Shown piece by piece: positions 25,463 through 33,544 of a DNA stretch of 64,000 nucleotides. The stretch comes from JASHUC01 sp963849095 (lineage in GTDB: Bacteria; Pseudomonadota; Gammaproteobacteria; Steroidobacterales; Steroidobacteraceae). Every line of letters begins with the position of its first letter. The first letter of the stretch is position 1. The stretch is taken from the NCBI GenBank assembly GCA_963849095.1, contig CAWKGA010000001.1:372001-436000 (forward strand), in the 5' to 3' direction. Under the pieces are notes generated by a model. The model saw only the letters and a program-made list of their open reading frames with translations, did no database searches and had not been told where the DNA came from. A program made the translations under genes and the position numbers.

Positions 25463-26620
25463 CTAAGGATATCCGAGCGCCTGCGTGGCAAGGCGCGCGC
25501 CTTCCACCAGCGATTGCAGCTTGGCCCAGGCGAGCTCGGGGTGGATGCGGCCGCCTAGGCCGCAATCCGTACCGGCGATCACGTTCTCGCGGCCGACCCG
25601 TCGTGCGAACCGCTGGATGCGCTCGGAGACGAGCGCAGGGTGCTCGACCACATTCGTCGCGTGGCTCACCACTCCGGGAATGAGTATCGCTCCGTCCGGG
25701 GGACGAACGCGTTCCCACACATGGTACTCGTGCTCGTGCCTGGCGTTCGCCGCCTCGAATAGGTACGCACCGGCCTTCACCGCGAGCATCACCTCCACGA
25801 TGTCCTCCAGGGGGAGATCGTATGCGTGCGGGCCGTGCCAGCTTCCCCAGCAGATGTGATACCGGATCTGCTCTCGAGGAATCCGCTGGAGCGCGTGGTT
25901 CAGCGCCTCTACGCGCCTCATGCACCGCTTCTTGTAGGCGTCCACACCCATCGGGATGCCGATGCGATCCCATAGCGCCGCGGTCCAGGCATCGTCGATC
26001 TGCAGGAGAAGCCCGGCTTGCGCGATGGCGTCGTATTCGACCTGCAGCGCGTCCGCGAGCGCGTAGAGGAATGCTTCCTCGGAGGCGTAGTACTCGTTCA
26101 GGCGGTAGGGTTCGATGCTGGCCAGCGCCGTGACTGGTAAGAACGCCTCGATCGCGGGCGTCGCGGCGAGCGCCAGCTTCAGGTTCCGAATGTCCCGCCC
26201 CACCAGGCGCTCTCCCATGTACTCGATCGGCCGGATGCAAACGGCGCGGCTGGGGGCGTTCGAGGGACTCGCTCTCTGGAATCCCGAGGAATGGAAGAGT
26301 GTGCCGCGCTCGGTGGCTTCCTCGTAGAAACCCGGAAACCCCCGGCAATCCTCGCCCTGCATGAGGAGGGAAGTCTCTCCAGCTGGAATGGGCCTCGCCT
26401 CGAACCCTCCGAGCCGCTCGTTGAGATAGGCGAGCCAGTGTCCTTTACTCAGCTCCCCGTCGTCGACGACATCGATGCCAATCTCGGACTGCCGGCGCAC
26501 GATCGCGGCGACTTGACGAGTGAGTTGCCACTCGTAATCCGTAGCGCCCGACTCCAAGTCGGGAGGGGCCGGCAAGCTTCCCACGTGAGTCGTGAGAATC
26601 CGGTCGCTACTGCGCTGCAT
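25463..26620 (-). CDS. MetE C-terminal-domain-like protein (cobalamin-independent methionine synthase / EaCoMT family)
   Basis: 385 aa. Recognised from ILTTHVGSLPAP at the N-terminus, EIGIDVVDDGE, AGLLLQIDDA, HICWGSWHGPHAYD, and the zinc-site region with GVVSHATNVVEHP and AGTDCGLGGRIHPELAWAKL. The His and Cys of CWGSWHGP and TDCGLG fit the zinc ligands of MetE and of epoxyalkane:coenzyme M transferase. Single-domain homologues of this length are methyl- or alkyl-transfer enzymes on thiols; the exact substrate is open. No methionine pathway neighbours are present. The transposon is directly downstream of its 3' end. Confidence 0.8.
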   Translation of the reverse strand: MQRSSDRILTTHVGSLPAPPDLESGATDYEWQLTRQVAAIVRRQSEIGIDVVDDGELSKGHWLAYLNERLGGFEARPIPAGETSLLMQGEDCRGFPGFYEEATERGTLFHSSGFQRASPSNAPSRAVCIRPIEYMGERLVGRDIRNLKLALAATPAIEAFLPVTALASIEPYRLNEYYASEEAFLYALADALQVEYDAIAQAGLLLQIDDAWTAALWDRIGIPMGVDAYKKRCMRRVEALNHALQRIPREQIRYHICWGSWHGPHAYDLPLEDIVEVMLAVKAGAYLFEAANARHEHEYHVWERVRPPDGAILIPGVVSHATNVVEHPALVSERIQRFARRVGRENVIAGTDCGLGGRIHPELAWAKLQSLVEGARLATQALGYP

Positions 26621-26749
26621 GCGTCACCTGTCCCGAACGGAATGTCGGAGCTGCTTCGCCCACGTCAGCCGGATTCTCCCGCCGTAATTGATCGAATGGA
26701 AGTACGCCGTTCCGGGACCACCGCAGGCGGCGCTGTTCGTTGCGTGTGA

Positions 26750-27208
26750 GTGCATCGCTCTCGCCGAGACGAAGATCACTTCGACTGGGAGCTGATCGGT
26801 ATCGCGGTGAGGAGTCTGATGGGAACCGAAGTGAAAACGTTGAAGGCCGCCTACGAGGAGATCGAGGAAGAGGAAGACGAGCATCTCTACCACGGCCGCG
26901 GCTGGTGCCGCGGGTTGTGGCTCGAGTCACCGGGGCTCGAGGCGGTTCTACCGCCCCCGGAGGAGAACAAGCACGTCAAGGATGCCATTGCGGCCGCGCG
27001 GACGGCGAAACCCCGCTTCTCCAAGCTGCACTCGCTGGCGAGGGCGCGTGAGCGGGCCACGTCACCCCGCCCGACGAGTCGGCCGGCGTGGGAGCTCCGG
27101 GGGTCTCAGGGCTCTCGGAGCATCCATGGGTGGCGAATGGGGTGGAGCCGCCGCCCCTTAAGGGGCGGCTTTCGGGCACCAAGAGGCACACAGCCGGTGT
27201 TGTGGTAG
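26750..27208 (+). CDS. Hypothetical protein, probably a truncated or degenerate gene
   Basis: The open frame starts at GTG 26750 right after an in-frame stop. Only the first about 95 residues look coding: VKTLKAAYEEIEEEEDEHLY, then HGRGWCRGLWLESPGLEAVL and PPPEENKHVKDAIAAAR. I associate this block with the C-terminal part of longer ferritin-like or uncharacterised proteins, but am not certain. The rest is basic and low-complexity and runs through a strong terminator-like palindrome at 27150-27169. A neighbouring frame stops at 27049-27051, so a frameshift near the end is possible. The N-terminal part of a parent gene appears to be missing. Confidence 0.35.
   Translation: MHRSRRDEDHFDWELIGIAVRSLMGTEVKTLKAAYEEIEEEEDEHLYHGRGWCRGLWLESPGLEAVLPPPEENKHVKDAIAAARTAKPRFSKLHSLARARERATSPRPTSRPAWELRGSQGSRSIHGWRMGWSRRPLRGGFRAPRGTQPVLW
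27150..27169 (+). terminator. Perfect 20-bp palindrome followed by T-run
   Basis: GCCGCCCCTTAAGGGGCGGC followed by TTTCG. A GC-rich perfect stem with a short T-run fits an intrinsic terminator between the upstream hypothetical gene and the tRNA gene. Confidence 0.6.
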
Positions 27209-27227
27209 CATGCGCCCCCCATCCGGT

Positions 27228-27304
27228 GCGCCCGTAGCTCAGCTGGATAGAGTACCTGGCTACGAACCAGGGGGTCGGGGGTTCGAATCCCTCCGGGCGC
27301 GCCA
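27228..27304 (+). tRNA. tRNA-Arg (anticodon ACG)
   Basis: 77 nt with a complete cloverleaf. The acceptor stem is GCGCCCG/CGGGCGC, the D-arm is GCTC..GAGT-like, and the anticodon stem-loop CTGGCTACGAACCAG has anticodon ACG. The T-arm is GGGGGTTCGAATCCCTC, the discriminator is G and the CCA is encoded (27302-27304). Terminator-like palindrome upstream. The sequence just after it is accessory DNA (toxin-antitoxin locus, repeats), and tRNA 3' ends are common integration sites. Confidence 0.95.
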
Positions 27305-27338
27305 CGACTTTGACCGTCGCGACTCGTTCGCGAGTCGC

Positions 27339-27626
27339 CTATGAGGCGCGTGAGATTTCGGCCAGCGCTTCTTCGAGCACGTTCTCTGCCACGCCGCGGC
27401 GCTTGAGAGCCTCCGCGAGCTTATGTGCTGTGTGTTGGTCGAACTGTGCCTCGTCGCGACGAAGGCCCTCGCTGATATAGCTCTTCAGCAGAGTTTGATA
27501 AGCCGTAAAGCCGCGCATCGGAGCGACGGCCTTCAGAGACTCGACGACGTCGCTCGGGATTCGCATGGTGATCGTCGTGCTCGGCCGGTCGTTCCGCAGG
27601 CGGGCCTTCAGGCGTTCATTGATCAT
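27339..27626 (-). CDS. brnA: BrnA-like antitoxin (CopG/RHH type)
   Basis: 95 aa from ATG 27624-27626, which overlaps the end of brnT; upstream in-frame codons are antisense-like. MINERLKARLRNDRPSTTIT followed by MRIPSDVVESLKAVAP is the DNA-binding RHH-type pattern. GFTAYQTLLKSYISEGLRRD is the BrnA/CopG-like C-terminal pairing segment. BrnA neutralises the BrnT ribonuclease and represses the brnTA operon. Here the toxin frame is broken, so the antitoxin is left as an orphan regulator or a protector against related toxins. Confidence 0.8.
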   Translation of the reverse strand: MINERLKARLRNDRPSTTITMRIPSDVVESLKAVAPMRGFTAYQTLLKSYISEGLRRDEAQFDQHTAHKLAEALKRRGVAENVLEEALAEISRAS

Positions 27627-27909
27627 AAAACCTTTCCTCGGCCGACGAAGCGCGCCACGCTGAGATGATACGAATGAATTCACCGTCGCATTCGATGTGT
27701 ACGATGGTGAGCAGGCGACCCGTGGAGCTGAAGCCAATCGCGGCATCTCGTGGCTCTTAATTTCGGCTGGCGTCCCGCAGCACAATGAAAGGATCGTCAA
27801 AAACGGTAACCGCCTCCTCGAAGGCAATGCCATGCTTGCGCTGATTTTCCGACGCCTTCGATTCATCCCATACGAATGTCGTACCGCGATGTTCGAAGAC
27901 CCGATCCAT
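27616..27909 (-). pseudogene. brnT: BrnT-like toxin with an internal stop codon
   Basis: From ATG 27907-27909 the frame reads MDRVFEHRGTTFVWDESKAS, then ENQRKHGIAFEEAVTVFDDP, with the BrnT pattern (WDxxKAxxNxxKHGIxFEEA). At codon 51 there is TAA (27757-27759), directly after FIVLRDASRN. The same frame then continues as EPRDAAIGFSSTGRLLTIVH and later IRIISAWRASSAEERFYDQ to a TGA at 27616-27618. That is the expected BrnT C-terminus (RxxxIGxS...RIISARxAxxxER..Y). One base change (TAT to TAA) explains it. Stop overlaps brnA start by a few bases as in intact brnTA operons. Confidence 0.8.
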
Positions 27910-27930
27910 GGCGAGCCTAATCTACCTCAA

Positions 27931-27951
27931 TGTATTTACAATGTAAATACA
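27931..27951. promoter_or_regulatory. Perfect inverted repeat upstream of brnTA, probable operator
   Basis: TGTATTTAC / AAT / GTAAATACA, nine-base perfect arms, AT-rich in a GC-rich region, 22 bp upstream of the brnT start. BrnA is an RHH-type DNA-binding antitoxin that autoregulates, so this is the likely binding site. Confidence 0.7.
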
Positions 27952-27978
27952 TCGCCGTGACTGATGAGCGATAGGGTT

Positions 27979-28016
27979 TCGGACCAGCGCCCAGATTCAT
28001 CACCTCTGGCGCGCCA
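27979..28016 (+). repeat. 38-bp repeat R1, resembling a tRNA-Arg 3' end
   Basis: 31 of 38 bases match the copy at 29216-29253. Both end in GGCGCGCCA, the same as the 3' end of the tRNA-Arg gene, and the bases before it loosely follow the tRNA T-arm. Together with R2 it brackets the unknown gene at 28206-29129. Confidence 0.55.
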
Positions 28017-28062
28017 CCTACATAAGCCTTTGCTGCTCCTAACTGCTCATGACTGGCGGAGA

Positions 28063-28114
28063 GGATGAATCTGGGCACTTCAGCCACAGACGGCCGACCG
28101 GACAATGTCGGCCA
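28063..28114 (+). repeat. 52-bp dispersed repeat, copy 1
   Basis: Matches 39292-39343 at 47 of 52 bases and in the same orientation. Contains a hairpin GGCCGAC-8 nt-GTCGGCC. Noncoding here, between the brn locus and the unknown secreted protein. Confidence 0.75.
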
Positions 28115-28205
28115 TATTGGGACATTCATCGAGCTAAATGATTCTCCGCGATGCGGCCATTGAGCATCTTCGGTAAGCTGATTCGATGAGCGGGACACGG
28201 AGACG

Positions 28206-29129
28206 ATGAAACCTCTGCTTGTGCTTATCACCAGCGCGCTTTGCTGGGGACTGACAGGGCCAATGATGGCCAGAGCGGCCTCGCCTCTCTTTGTTGGTGT
28301 CTTGGAAGATGTTGAGCCCGGTAATCTCTCGCCGGGGATGACGGGTCCTCATGTACGCATAGCTTTTCGGAAGCAGGGGGAGCTTTGGATTCCGATGAGA
28401 TCATCTTTCGGAACGCAGGAAGCGTTAGCGCATGCCGACGATTTCTTTCCTTCGATGGTAACGTGGATAGTAGTGTTTGAGGGCAAACAGGTAGGGTTCA
28501 TCTCGAGCAGGAGCCCGGGCGCGCCTAGTGCGTTTGGTGATGTCGGGATACAGATCATCACGACTGAGGCCTCCGATATCCCAAGAATCACCACTGGTGC
28601 CTCTGAATTTGATTATACGGGCAACAGGGCGCGCACCAGACCGCTTCTTTTGGTGTCCGCTCCCAATTTCCAGGACCCGGATGGCTGGAAGCCCACGCGC
28701 CTCTCGTCAACAGAAAGAGCGCTCGCAGTTAAGGAGTTTCGGAGGAAATTCCCAGCGCTGGAGCAATGTGATGCGCCTGAGGAGGAACCTATTCACATGG
28801 TTCCCTACGCCGATAAGGAGATTTTGATCGTCAAGGCCTATCGATCAAAGAAGGGTGAGGTACTTTTCGGTGAGAGACTGGATGACTCGAGATCAAAATG
28901 CGGTTTCTTCGGCGATGAGAACTTTTTTGATTACTGGTTCGTTCTAAGGCCGCACAAGAACATTCAGCTCCTCGACAGTCAAATGACCGCTATGGACGCT
29001 GCAGACCTAGGCAACAGCGGTCGATCAGCGTGGATGTTTCACACATCACGTGGGGAAGACGAGGACGGGTACGAGCTTTTCTACGACGATTTCTCAAAGA
29101 AGGCCTCCTTTCATTGGACTTACCATTAG
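28206..29129 (+). CDS. Hypothetical secreted protein
   Basis: 307 aa from ATG 28206. The N-terminus MKPLLVLITSALCWGLTGPM with cleavage near MARAA is a signal peptide, so the product is exported. I do not recognise the family. Visible features: many aromatic and acidic residues, one Cys pair (EQCDAPEE, SKCGFFGDENFF), and C-terminal acidic stretch RGEDEDGYELFYDD. Base composition and codon use are visibly more AT-rich than neighbours, and the gene is bracketed by repeats R1/R2 next to a tRNA, which suggests horizontal acquisition. No same-strand partner. Confidence 0.65.
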   Translation: MKPLLVLITSALCWGLTGPMMARAASPLFVGVLEDVEPGNLSPGMTGPHVRIAFRKQGELWIPMRSSFGTQEALAHADDFFPSMVTWIVVFEGKQVGFISSRSPGAPSAFGDVGIQIITTEASDIPRITTGASEFDYTGNRARTRPLLLVSAPNFQDPDGWKPTRLSSTERALAVKEFRRKFPALEQCDAPEEEPIHMVPYADKEILIVKAYRSKKGEVLFGERLDDSRSKCGFFGDENFFDYWFVLRPHKNIQLLDSQMTAMDAADLGNSGRSAWMFHTSRGEDEDGYELFYDDFSKKASFHWTYH

Positions 29130-29586
29130 AGCGTGATGTCCGATAGCTGCGGGTCATGAGTGGCGGCTCAGAGTCGAAAGCAGCGCTTGCCACCGACTAA
29201 GGGAGGAGAACCCGCTCGGTCCGGTGCCCGGTTTCATCACCCTTGGCGCGCCATTCCTTCTACGGGGGTAACCCTCGTGGCCGCCGGCATCGAAGAAATC
29301 AGCAAGGAGTTCGCTGAGCTTCCGCGCGCGTGTCAAAGCGGTCGATGAAGGCCGGGCGCTCGGGATACCCTGCGAGCAAATCAAGAAGGAGATGGCGGAT
29401 CGATTTCCTTCGCGGCGTTCGTCGATTTCATCATCGAGTTCCTTGACTCGATTCCCGAATCGAGACCGCATCGCTTTCAAACCGCGGGATCTGTCATCAC
29501 ACCGCCGTTCAGCTTGGCCGCCCACCAACACCCGGTCGATCAGGGTCGACCGCTGCCCAACGGGCGCGACCGTCCCCGGGAACCGG
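29130..29586. other. Gene-poor stretch with repeat R2
   Basis: Apart from repeat R2 (29216-29253) I see no supported gene. A short frame near 29320-29400 (FRARVKAVDEGRALGIP, then EQIKKEMADRF) vaguely recalls small antitoxins but lacks a start and family blocks. Confidence 0.4.
29216..29253 (+). repeat. 38-bp repeat R2, resembling a tRNA-Arg 3' end
   Basis: Partner of R1 (27979-28016), 31/38 identity, same orientation, ending in GGCGCGCCA as in the tRNA-Arg 3' end. It lies 87 bp after the unknown secreted-protein gene. Confidence 0.55.
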
Positions 29587-30222
29587 CTACAGGTGGATCA
29601 TGCCTCTCTTGTGCGCTACCGCCACAGCCTCCGTGCGGCTGATCGCATCGAGCTTGGTCAGAATGGCCTTCACGTGTGTCTTCGCCGTGCCTTCGGTGAT
29701 GCTCAGGCGGCGCGCGATGTCCTTGTTGCTGCGCCCTTCGGCGAGCAGCTGCAGCACGCCGAGCTCACGCTGGGTGAGGCTCGGCTTCGACATGCGCTGC
29801 AACGCCTTTGCGGCGATCGATGAGGATGCGTACGGCCGATCCTCGCTGACGGCGCGGATGGCCGACAAAATCTCCTGTCGCGGCGCATCCTTCAGCAGGT
29901 AGCCCTTCGCCCCCTGGCTCAGGCACTGAAAAATGTCCTCATCGCCGTCGTACGTCGTCATGATGAGGAGCCGCGCGTCCGGGTGCGCCTCGAGCACATG
30001 TTGAACCACGGCAACGCCGTCGAGCTTGGGCATCCGCAGATCGAGCACCATCACATCCGGCTGGTGCTGATCGTACAACCGGGCCGCTTCCTCTCCGTCC
30101 GCCGCCTCGGCGACCACCTGCATGTCGGGCTGACGATTGACGATCGCCGCGAGGCCGTCGCGCACGACCGGATGATCGTCCGCGAGGATGACGCGGACCT
30201 TTCGGGCTGCCGGCGCACTCAT
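29587..30222 (-). CDS. NarL/FixJ-family response regulator
   Basis: 211 aa from ATG 30222, where MSAPAARKVRVILADDHPVV begins. Receiver domain: acidic pair ADD, phosphoacceptor Asp in VMVLDLRMPKLDG, conserved MTTYDGDEDI and LLKDAPRQEI. C-terminal LuxR-type HTH: LTQRELGVLQLLAEGRSNKD followed by IARRLSITEGTAKTHVKAIL. Its ATG overlaps the stop of the sensor kinase gene upstream (4-nt overlap), so they form a two-component pair. Targets are unknown. The RND efflux operon just upstream on the same strand is a natural candidate. Confidence 0.92.
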   Translation of the reverse strand: MSAPAARKVRVILADDHPVVRDGLAAIVNRQPDMQVVAEAADGEEAARLYDQHQPDVMVLDLRMPKLDGVAVVQHVLEAHPDARLLIMTTYDGDEDIFQCLSQGAKGYLLKDAPRQEILSAIRAVSEDRPYASSSIAAKALQRMSKPSLTQRELGVLQLLAEGRSNKDIARRLSITEGTAKTHVKAILTKLDAISRTEAVAVAHKRGMIHL

Positions 30223-32045
30223 GCTGCCCTTCTTCGCGGGACCCGTACGCTGATCCGCGTGCCGGCGCCGCGCTGACTGTCGATGCGCCACTCTCCGCCG
30301 ATCGCCGTGGCGCGCTCGCGCATGCTCGTCAGCCCGAATCCCTGCTGCTCACAGCGCTCCAGCTGCTCCGGCATGCCGCGGCCGTCGTCCGCGATGGTGA
30401 GCAGCCAGTGCGCCGGCTCGGAGCTGAGAGAGATCCTCACCCGGTGAGGCTCCGCGTGCCGCACGGCATTGCCGACCGCCTCCTGGGCGATGCGCAGCAG
30501 CTCGTGCTCGTGCTCCGGCGCGAGACCCGTCGCGACACCGCCGCCTTCGAACGAGCAGTCGACGCGGCCCGGTACGGTCGAGCGCTCGGCGAGCTGCCGC
30601 AGCGCGAGCTCGAGGCCTCCGCGCCGGGTGCGATCCGGCCGCAGCGCCATCACTGACCGGCGCGCCTCCGCGAGCCCCTCGCGCGCGAGATCGCGGATGC
30701 GCGAGCAGATCGCAGCGAGGGGCGTACCCTGGGAGACTGCCTCCAGCTCCTCCGCCGCGCCGAGCTGCATGAGGATGCCCGTGAAGGCCTGCGCGAGGCC
30801 ATCGTGGATCTCCTGCCCGATGCGGTTGCGCTCGACCAGCACCGCCGCCGCTTGCGCCGATCGGCCGAGCCGCGTGAGCTCGATGGCGAGGGTCGCCTGC
30901 TGCCCGAGCGCGACCAGAAGCTCCGTGCGCTCGGGATTCATCGGCTGGCTGCGCGTGAACCCCAGGCCGAAGAAGCCGGCGGTGCGCTCGCCGAAGACGA
31001 GCGGCAGCAGGCAGACACTCACATGCCCGTGCGCACGCAGGTACTGGAGCGCATCGGCCTGGAACAGGTGGGCGTCGCCCTCCACGTCGAGGTGGTACGG
31101 CTCACCATCGCGGGTGACCAGCTCGCGCAGGGCAGCCTCGGAAAGCGGCGTGAGGATCGGCGCCGGAGGCACCTCGATGCGCCCTTTCGCGAAGTGCGCG
31201 ACCATGCGTAACTCGCCGCTCGCGTCGTCGCGGACCGCCACGAACCCGGCGAGCGCATCGAGCTGCCGGGTCGCCTCGGCGAGCACGTGTCCCAAGTAGC
31301 CGTGCAGATCGGGGTCGTTCGCGAGCCGCTCGAGACTGCCGCGGATCGCGGCATTCGCACGGGCGAGCTCGGCGACGCGCTGCTCGGCCGCGCGCTCGCG
31401 CTCGTGCCGCACGACGCTCACCAGCCTCTCGCGCTGCATGGCCGCGCCGATGACGCCCGCAGCAGTCTCGAGCGCCGAGAGCTCGGCCGAGTCGATCGCG
31501 CGCCGCTGGCGGGTGTTGTCGAAGCTCACCACCCCGAGGAACTCGCGATCGACGAAGATCGGCACGACGGCCTTCGTCTTGGTGCCGACGCCCTCGAAGA
31601 TCACGCGCCGCTGCTCGATCTCGCAAACGTCGAGGCACACGCTGCGGCCGGCGCGCAGCTCGCGGGCGATGGATTCGAGGTTCCCCTCCTCGCATCGGCT
31701 CTTCGATGGATCGCCCATGTAGGGCACTCCGCCCTCGGCGACCCACTCGCTCACGACCACGAGCCAGCGCTTACCGTCGGAGCTGGTCTCCGCGAGCATG
31801 AGCGTCACGCGGTCGGCGCCCGCCGCCTCGCCGAGCAGCCATAACACCTTGGGGACGGCGCTCATCACGACCGGCTCCTCGAGCAGCAGACGGCTCGCCT
31901 GCGCCGTCGCGGCGAGCAGACTCTCGCGACGCTGGAGCGACTCGTTGATGTGCGCGATGGCGTCGGTGTCCGGAGCCTCAGGCAGCGGCAGGACGACCGC
32001 ATCGCCTGCGGGGCCTCGAAGGAGCGCGGCCGAAACCTCGGTCAT
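30219..32045 (-). CDS. GAF-domain sensor histidine kinase (HisKA_3, NarL-type partner)
   Basis: 608 aa from ATG 32045. No membrane segments, so it is cytoplasmic. Two GAF-type sensory domains: about residues 50-210 (VLWLLGEAAGADRVTLMLAE ... VVPIFVDREFLGVVSFDNT) and about 250-390 (GFVAVRDDASGELRMVAHFA ... VFGERTAGFFGLGF). The HisKA_3 box is ERNRIGQEIHDGLAQAFTGI with the phospho-His in EIHD. The HATPase domain follows: EAVGNAVRHA (N box), IADDGRGMP (G1) and GFGLTSMRERA (G2). Overlaps the response regulator start. The ligand is unknown; GAF pairs often bind small molecules or haem. Confidence 0.88.
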   Translation of the reverse strand: MTEVSAALLRGPAGDAVVLPLPEAPDTDAIAHINESLQRRESLLAATAQASRLLLEEPVVMSAVPKVLWLLGEAAGADRVTLMLAETSSDGKRWLVVVSEWVAEGGVPYMGDPSKSRCEEGNLESIARELRAGRSVCLDVCEIEQRRVIFEGVGTKTKAVVPIFVDREFLGVVSFDNTRQRRAIDSAELSALETAAGVIGAAMQRERLVSVVRHERERAAEQRVAELARANAAIRGSLERLANDPDLHGYLGHVLAEATRQLDALAGFVAVRDDASGELRMVAHFAKGRIEVPPAPILTPLSEAALRELVTRDGEPYHLDVEGDAHLFQADALQYLRAHGHVSVCLLPLVFGERTAGFFGLGFTRSQPMNPERTELLVALGQQATLAIELTRLGRSAQAAAVLVERNRIGQEIHDGLAQAFTGILMQLGAAEELEAVSQGTPLAAICSRIRDLAREGLAEARRSVMALRPDRTRRGGLELALRQLAERSTVPGRVDCSFEGGGVATGLAPEHEHELLRIAQEAVGNAVRHAEPHRVRISLSSEPAHWLLTIADDGRGMPEQLERCEQQGFGLTSMRERATAIGGEWRIDSQRGAGTRISVRVPRRRAA

Positions 32046-32080
32046 AATCTGACTTCCGTCCTGACCCGGGGCTGAAGAGT

Positions 32081-33544
32081 CTACCGCCGTTCGGGCTCGC
32101 TGGCTGGTGGGGCTGCGAGCCAGCTCCCGCCCAGGGCCTTGTACACCGCTATGAGGCTCGTCGCCGTCTCGGTACGACTCTGCGCAAGCTGGTCCTCGGC
32201 CGCGAGCTCCGTGCGCTGTGCATCGAGCACCTCGAGGAAGCTGCTGAGGCCGCCCTGGAAGCGGTTGCTCGCGATCTGCGCTGCCGTGCGGCTCGCCCGG
32301 GCGGCCTCCTCGGCATGCACCAGTTGCTCGCGCGCCCGCGCATGGGTCACGAGCGCGTTCTCGGTGTCCTCGAGGGCATCGAGCACCGTCTTCTGATAGT
32401 TCGCGAGCGCCGCATCGGTCCGGGCGCGGGCCCCGGCGATGTTCGCCCGCACACGCCCGAGGTCGAATGCCGCCCATGAGATGCTGGGCCCGATCAGGAA
32501 CGCCCGCGTGCCGCCCGTGGCGAGCGCACCGGGATCGCCCGCGGCATAACCGAAGCTCCCATCGAAGGTGACCTTCGGGAACAGATCTCCGACAGCCACC
32601 CCGATGCGCGCCGTCGCCGCGGCGAGCTCCCGCTCCGCCACACGAATGTCGGGACGGCGCCGCAGCAGAGCCGCCGGATCGCCGACATCCACGATCGGCG
32701 GCAGCGCAGGTAGCTCACGGACCGGCCGCAGCAGCCCATCCAGCGCGTCGGGCGGCCGGGCGGTCAGGACGGCGAGCCGGTGCATCGAGCGGTCGATCGC
32801 CGCCTCGAGGGGCGGGATGGTCGCGAGAGTGCTCGAGAGCTCGCTCTGCGCGCGGGAGGTATCGAGCTCGGTGCCGCGGCCGGCATCGAGCTCCTGCTCG
32901 GTGAGGTCGAGCGTTGCCCGCTGGTTCGCGACATTGCCGCGCGCAACCTCGAGCTCGCTCTGCTCCCCGCGCAGCTCGAAGTACACGCGCGCCACCTCGC
33001 CCGTCACGCTCACCTGCGCGTCGCGCAAGCTCGCTTCCGCGCCTTGCACGTCCGCCCGGCTCGCCTCCACGCCGCGGCGCACGCGCCCGAACAGGTCGAG
33101 CTCCCAGGTCGCATCGAACCCGGCATCGTAGTACCGCTCGTCGATGGGCTCGCCGAGACCGAAGCTCTCCGTGGTCGGCAGCCCCTCGTGCGTATAGCCG
33201 CCGCTTCCCGTCACCGTCGGAAACAGATCGAACCGCGAGAGCCGGTGGACCGCACGCGCCTCCTCGAGATGCGCCACGGCGATCCGCAGATCGCGGTTCG
33301 CGGCGAGCGCATCGTCGACGAGCTGGTCGAGCGTCGGGTCGCCGAACTGCTCCCAGAATCGGGGCGTCGCAGGCGGCGCCGAGGAATAGACCGGCGCCTG
33401 CGCCTCCGCGAATACTGCCGGGGGATGCACGTTCGGCCGGACGTAATCCGGTCCGACCGCACAGGCCGCCAGGAGGCCCGCGAGCGTGAGAGCGAGGATT
33501 ACCCCGGGGGTCGAGCGGGTAAGGTTCCGGGCGAGATCACGCAT
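32081..33544 (-). CDS. Outer-membrane efflux lipoprotein (OprM/NodT family)
   Basis: 487 aa from ATG 33544. The lipoprotein signal ends LAGLLAACAVGPDYVRP, with the lipobox LAAC and the family's VGPDY motif right after. Two OEP repeats follow: LVDDALAANRDLRIAVAHLE ... and LRRRPDIRVAERELAAATAR ..., with the long helices that form the periplasmic tunnel (QAEEAARASRTAAQ-like). It forms the trimeric outer-membrane channel of the RND pump. Its start overlaps the RND gene stop, placing it third in the operon (adaptor, pump, channel). Downstream lies the sensor kinase gene, 35 bp away. Confidence 0.92.
   Translation of the reverse strand: MRDLARNLTRSTPGVILALTLAGLLAACAVGPDYVRPNVHPPAVFAEAQAPVYSSAPPATPRFWEQFGDPTLDQLVDDALAANRDLRIAVAHLEEARAVHRLSRFDLFPTVTGSGGYTHEGLPTTESFGLGEPIDERYYDAGFDATWELDLFGRVRRGVEASRADVQGAEASLRDAQVSVTGEVARVYFELRGEQSELEVARGNVANQRATLDLTEQELDAGRGTELDTSRAQSELSSTLATIPPLEAAIDRSMHRLAVLTARPPDALDGLLRPVRELPALPPIVDVGDPAALLRRRPDIRVAERELAAATARIGVAVGDLFPKVTFDGSFGYAAGDPGALATGGTRAFLIGPSISWAAFDLGRVRANIAGARARTDAALANYQKTVLDALEDTENALVTHARAREQLVHAEEAARASRTAAQIASNRFQGGLSSFLEVLDAQRTELAAEDQLAQSRTETATSLIAVYKALGGSWLAAPPASEPERR

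Noticed and set aside
29320..29410. Short frame resembling a small antitoxin (VKAVDEGRALGIPCEQIKKE)
   Set aside because: No start codon, no partner toxin and weak family match.
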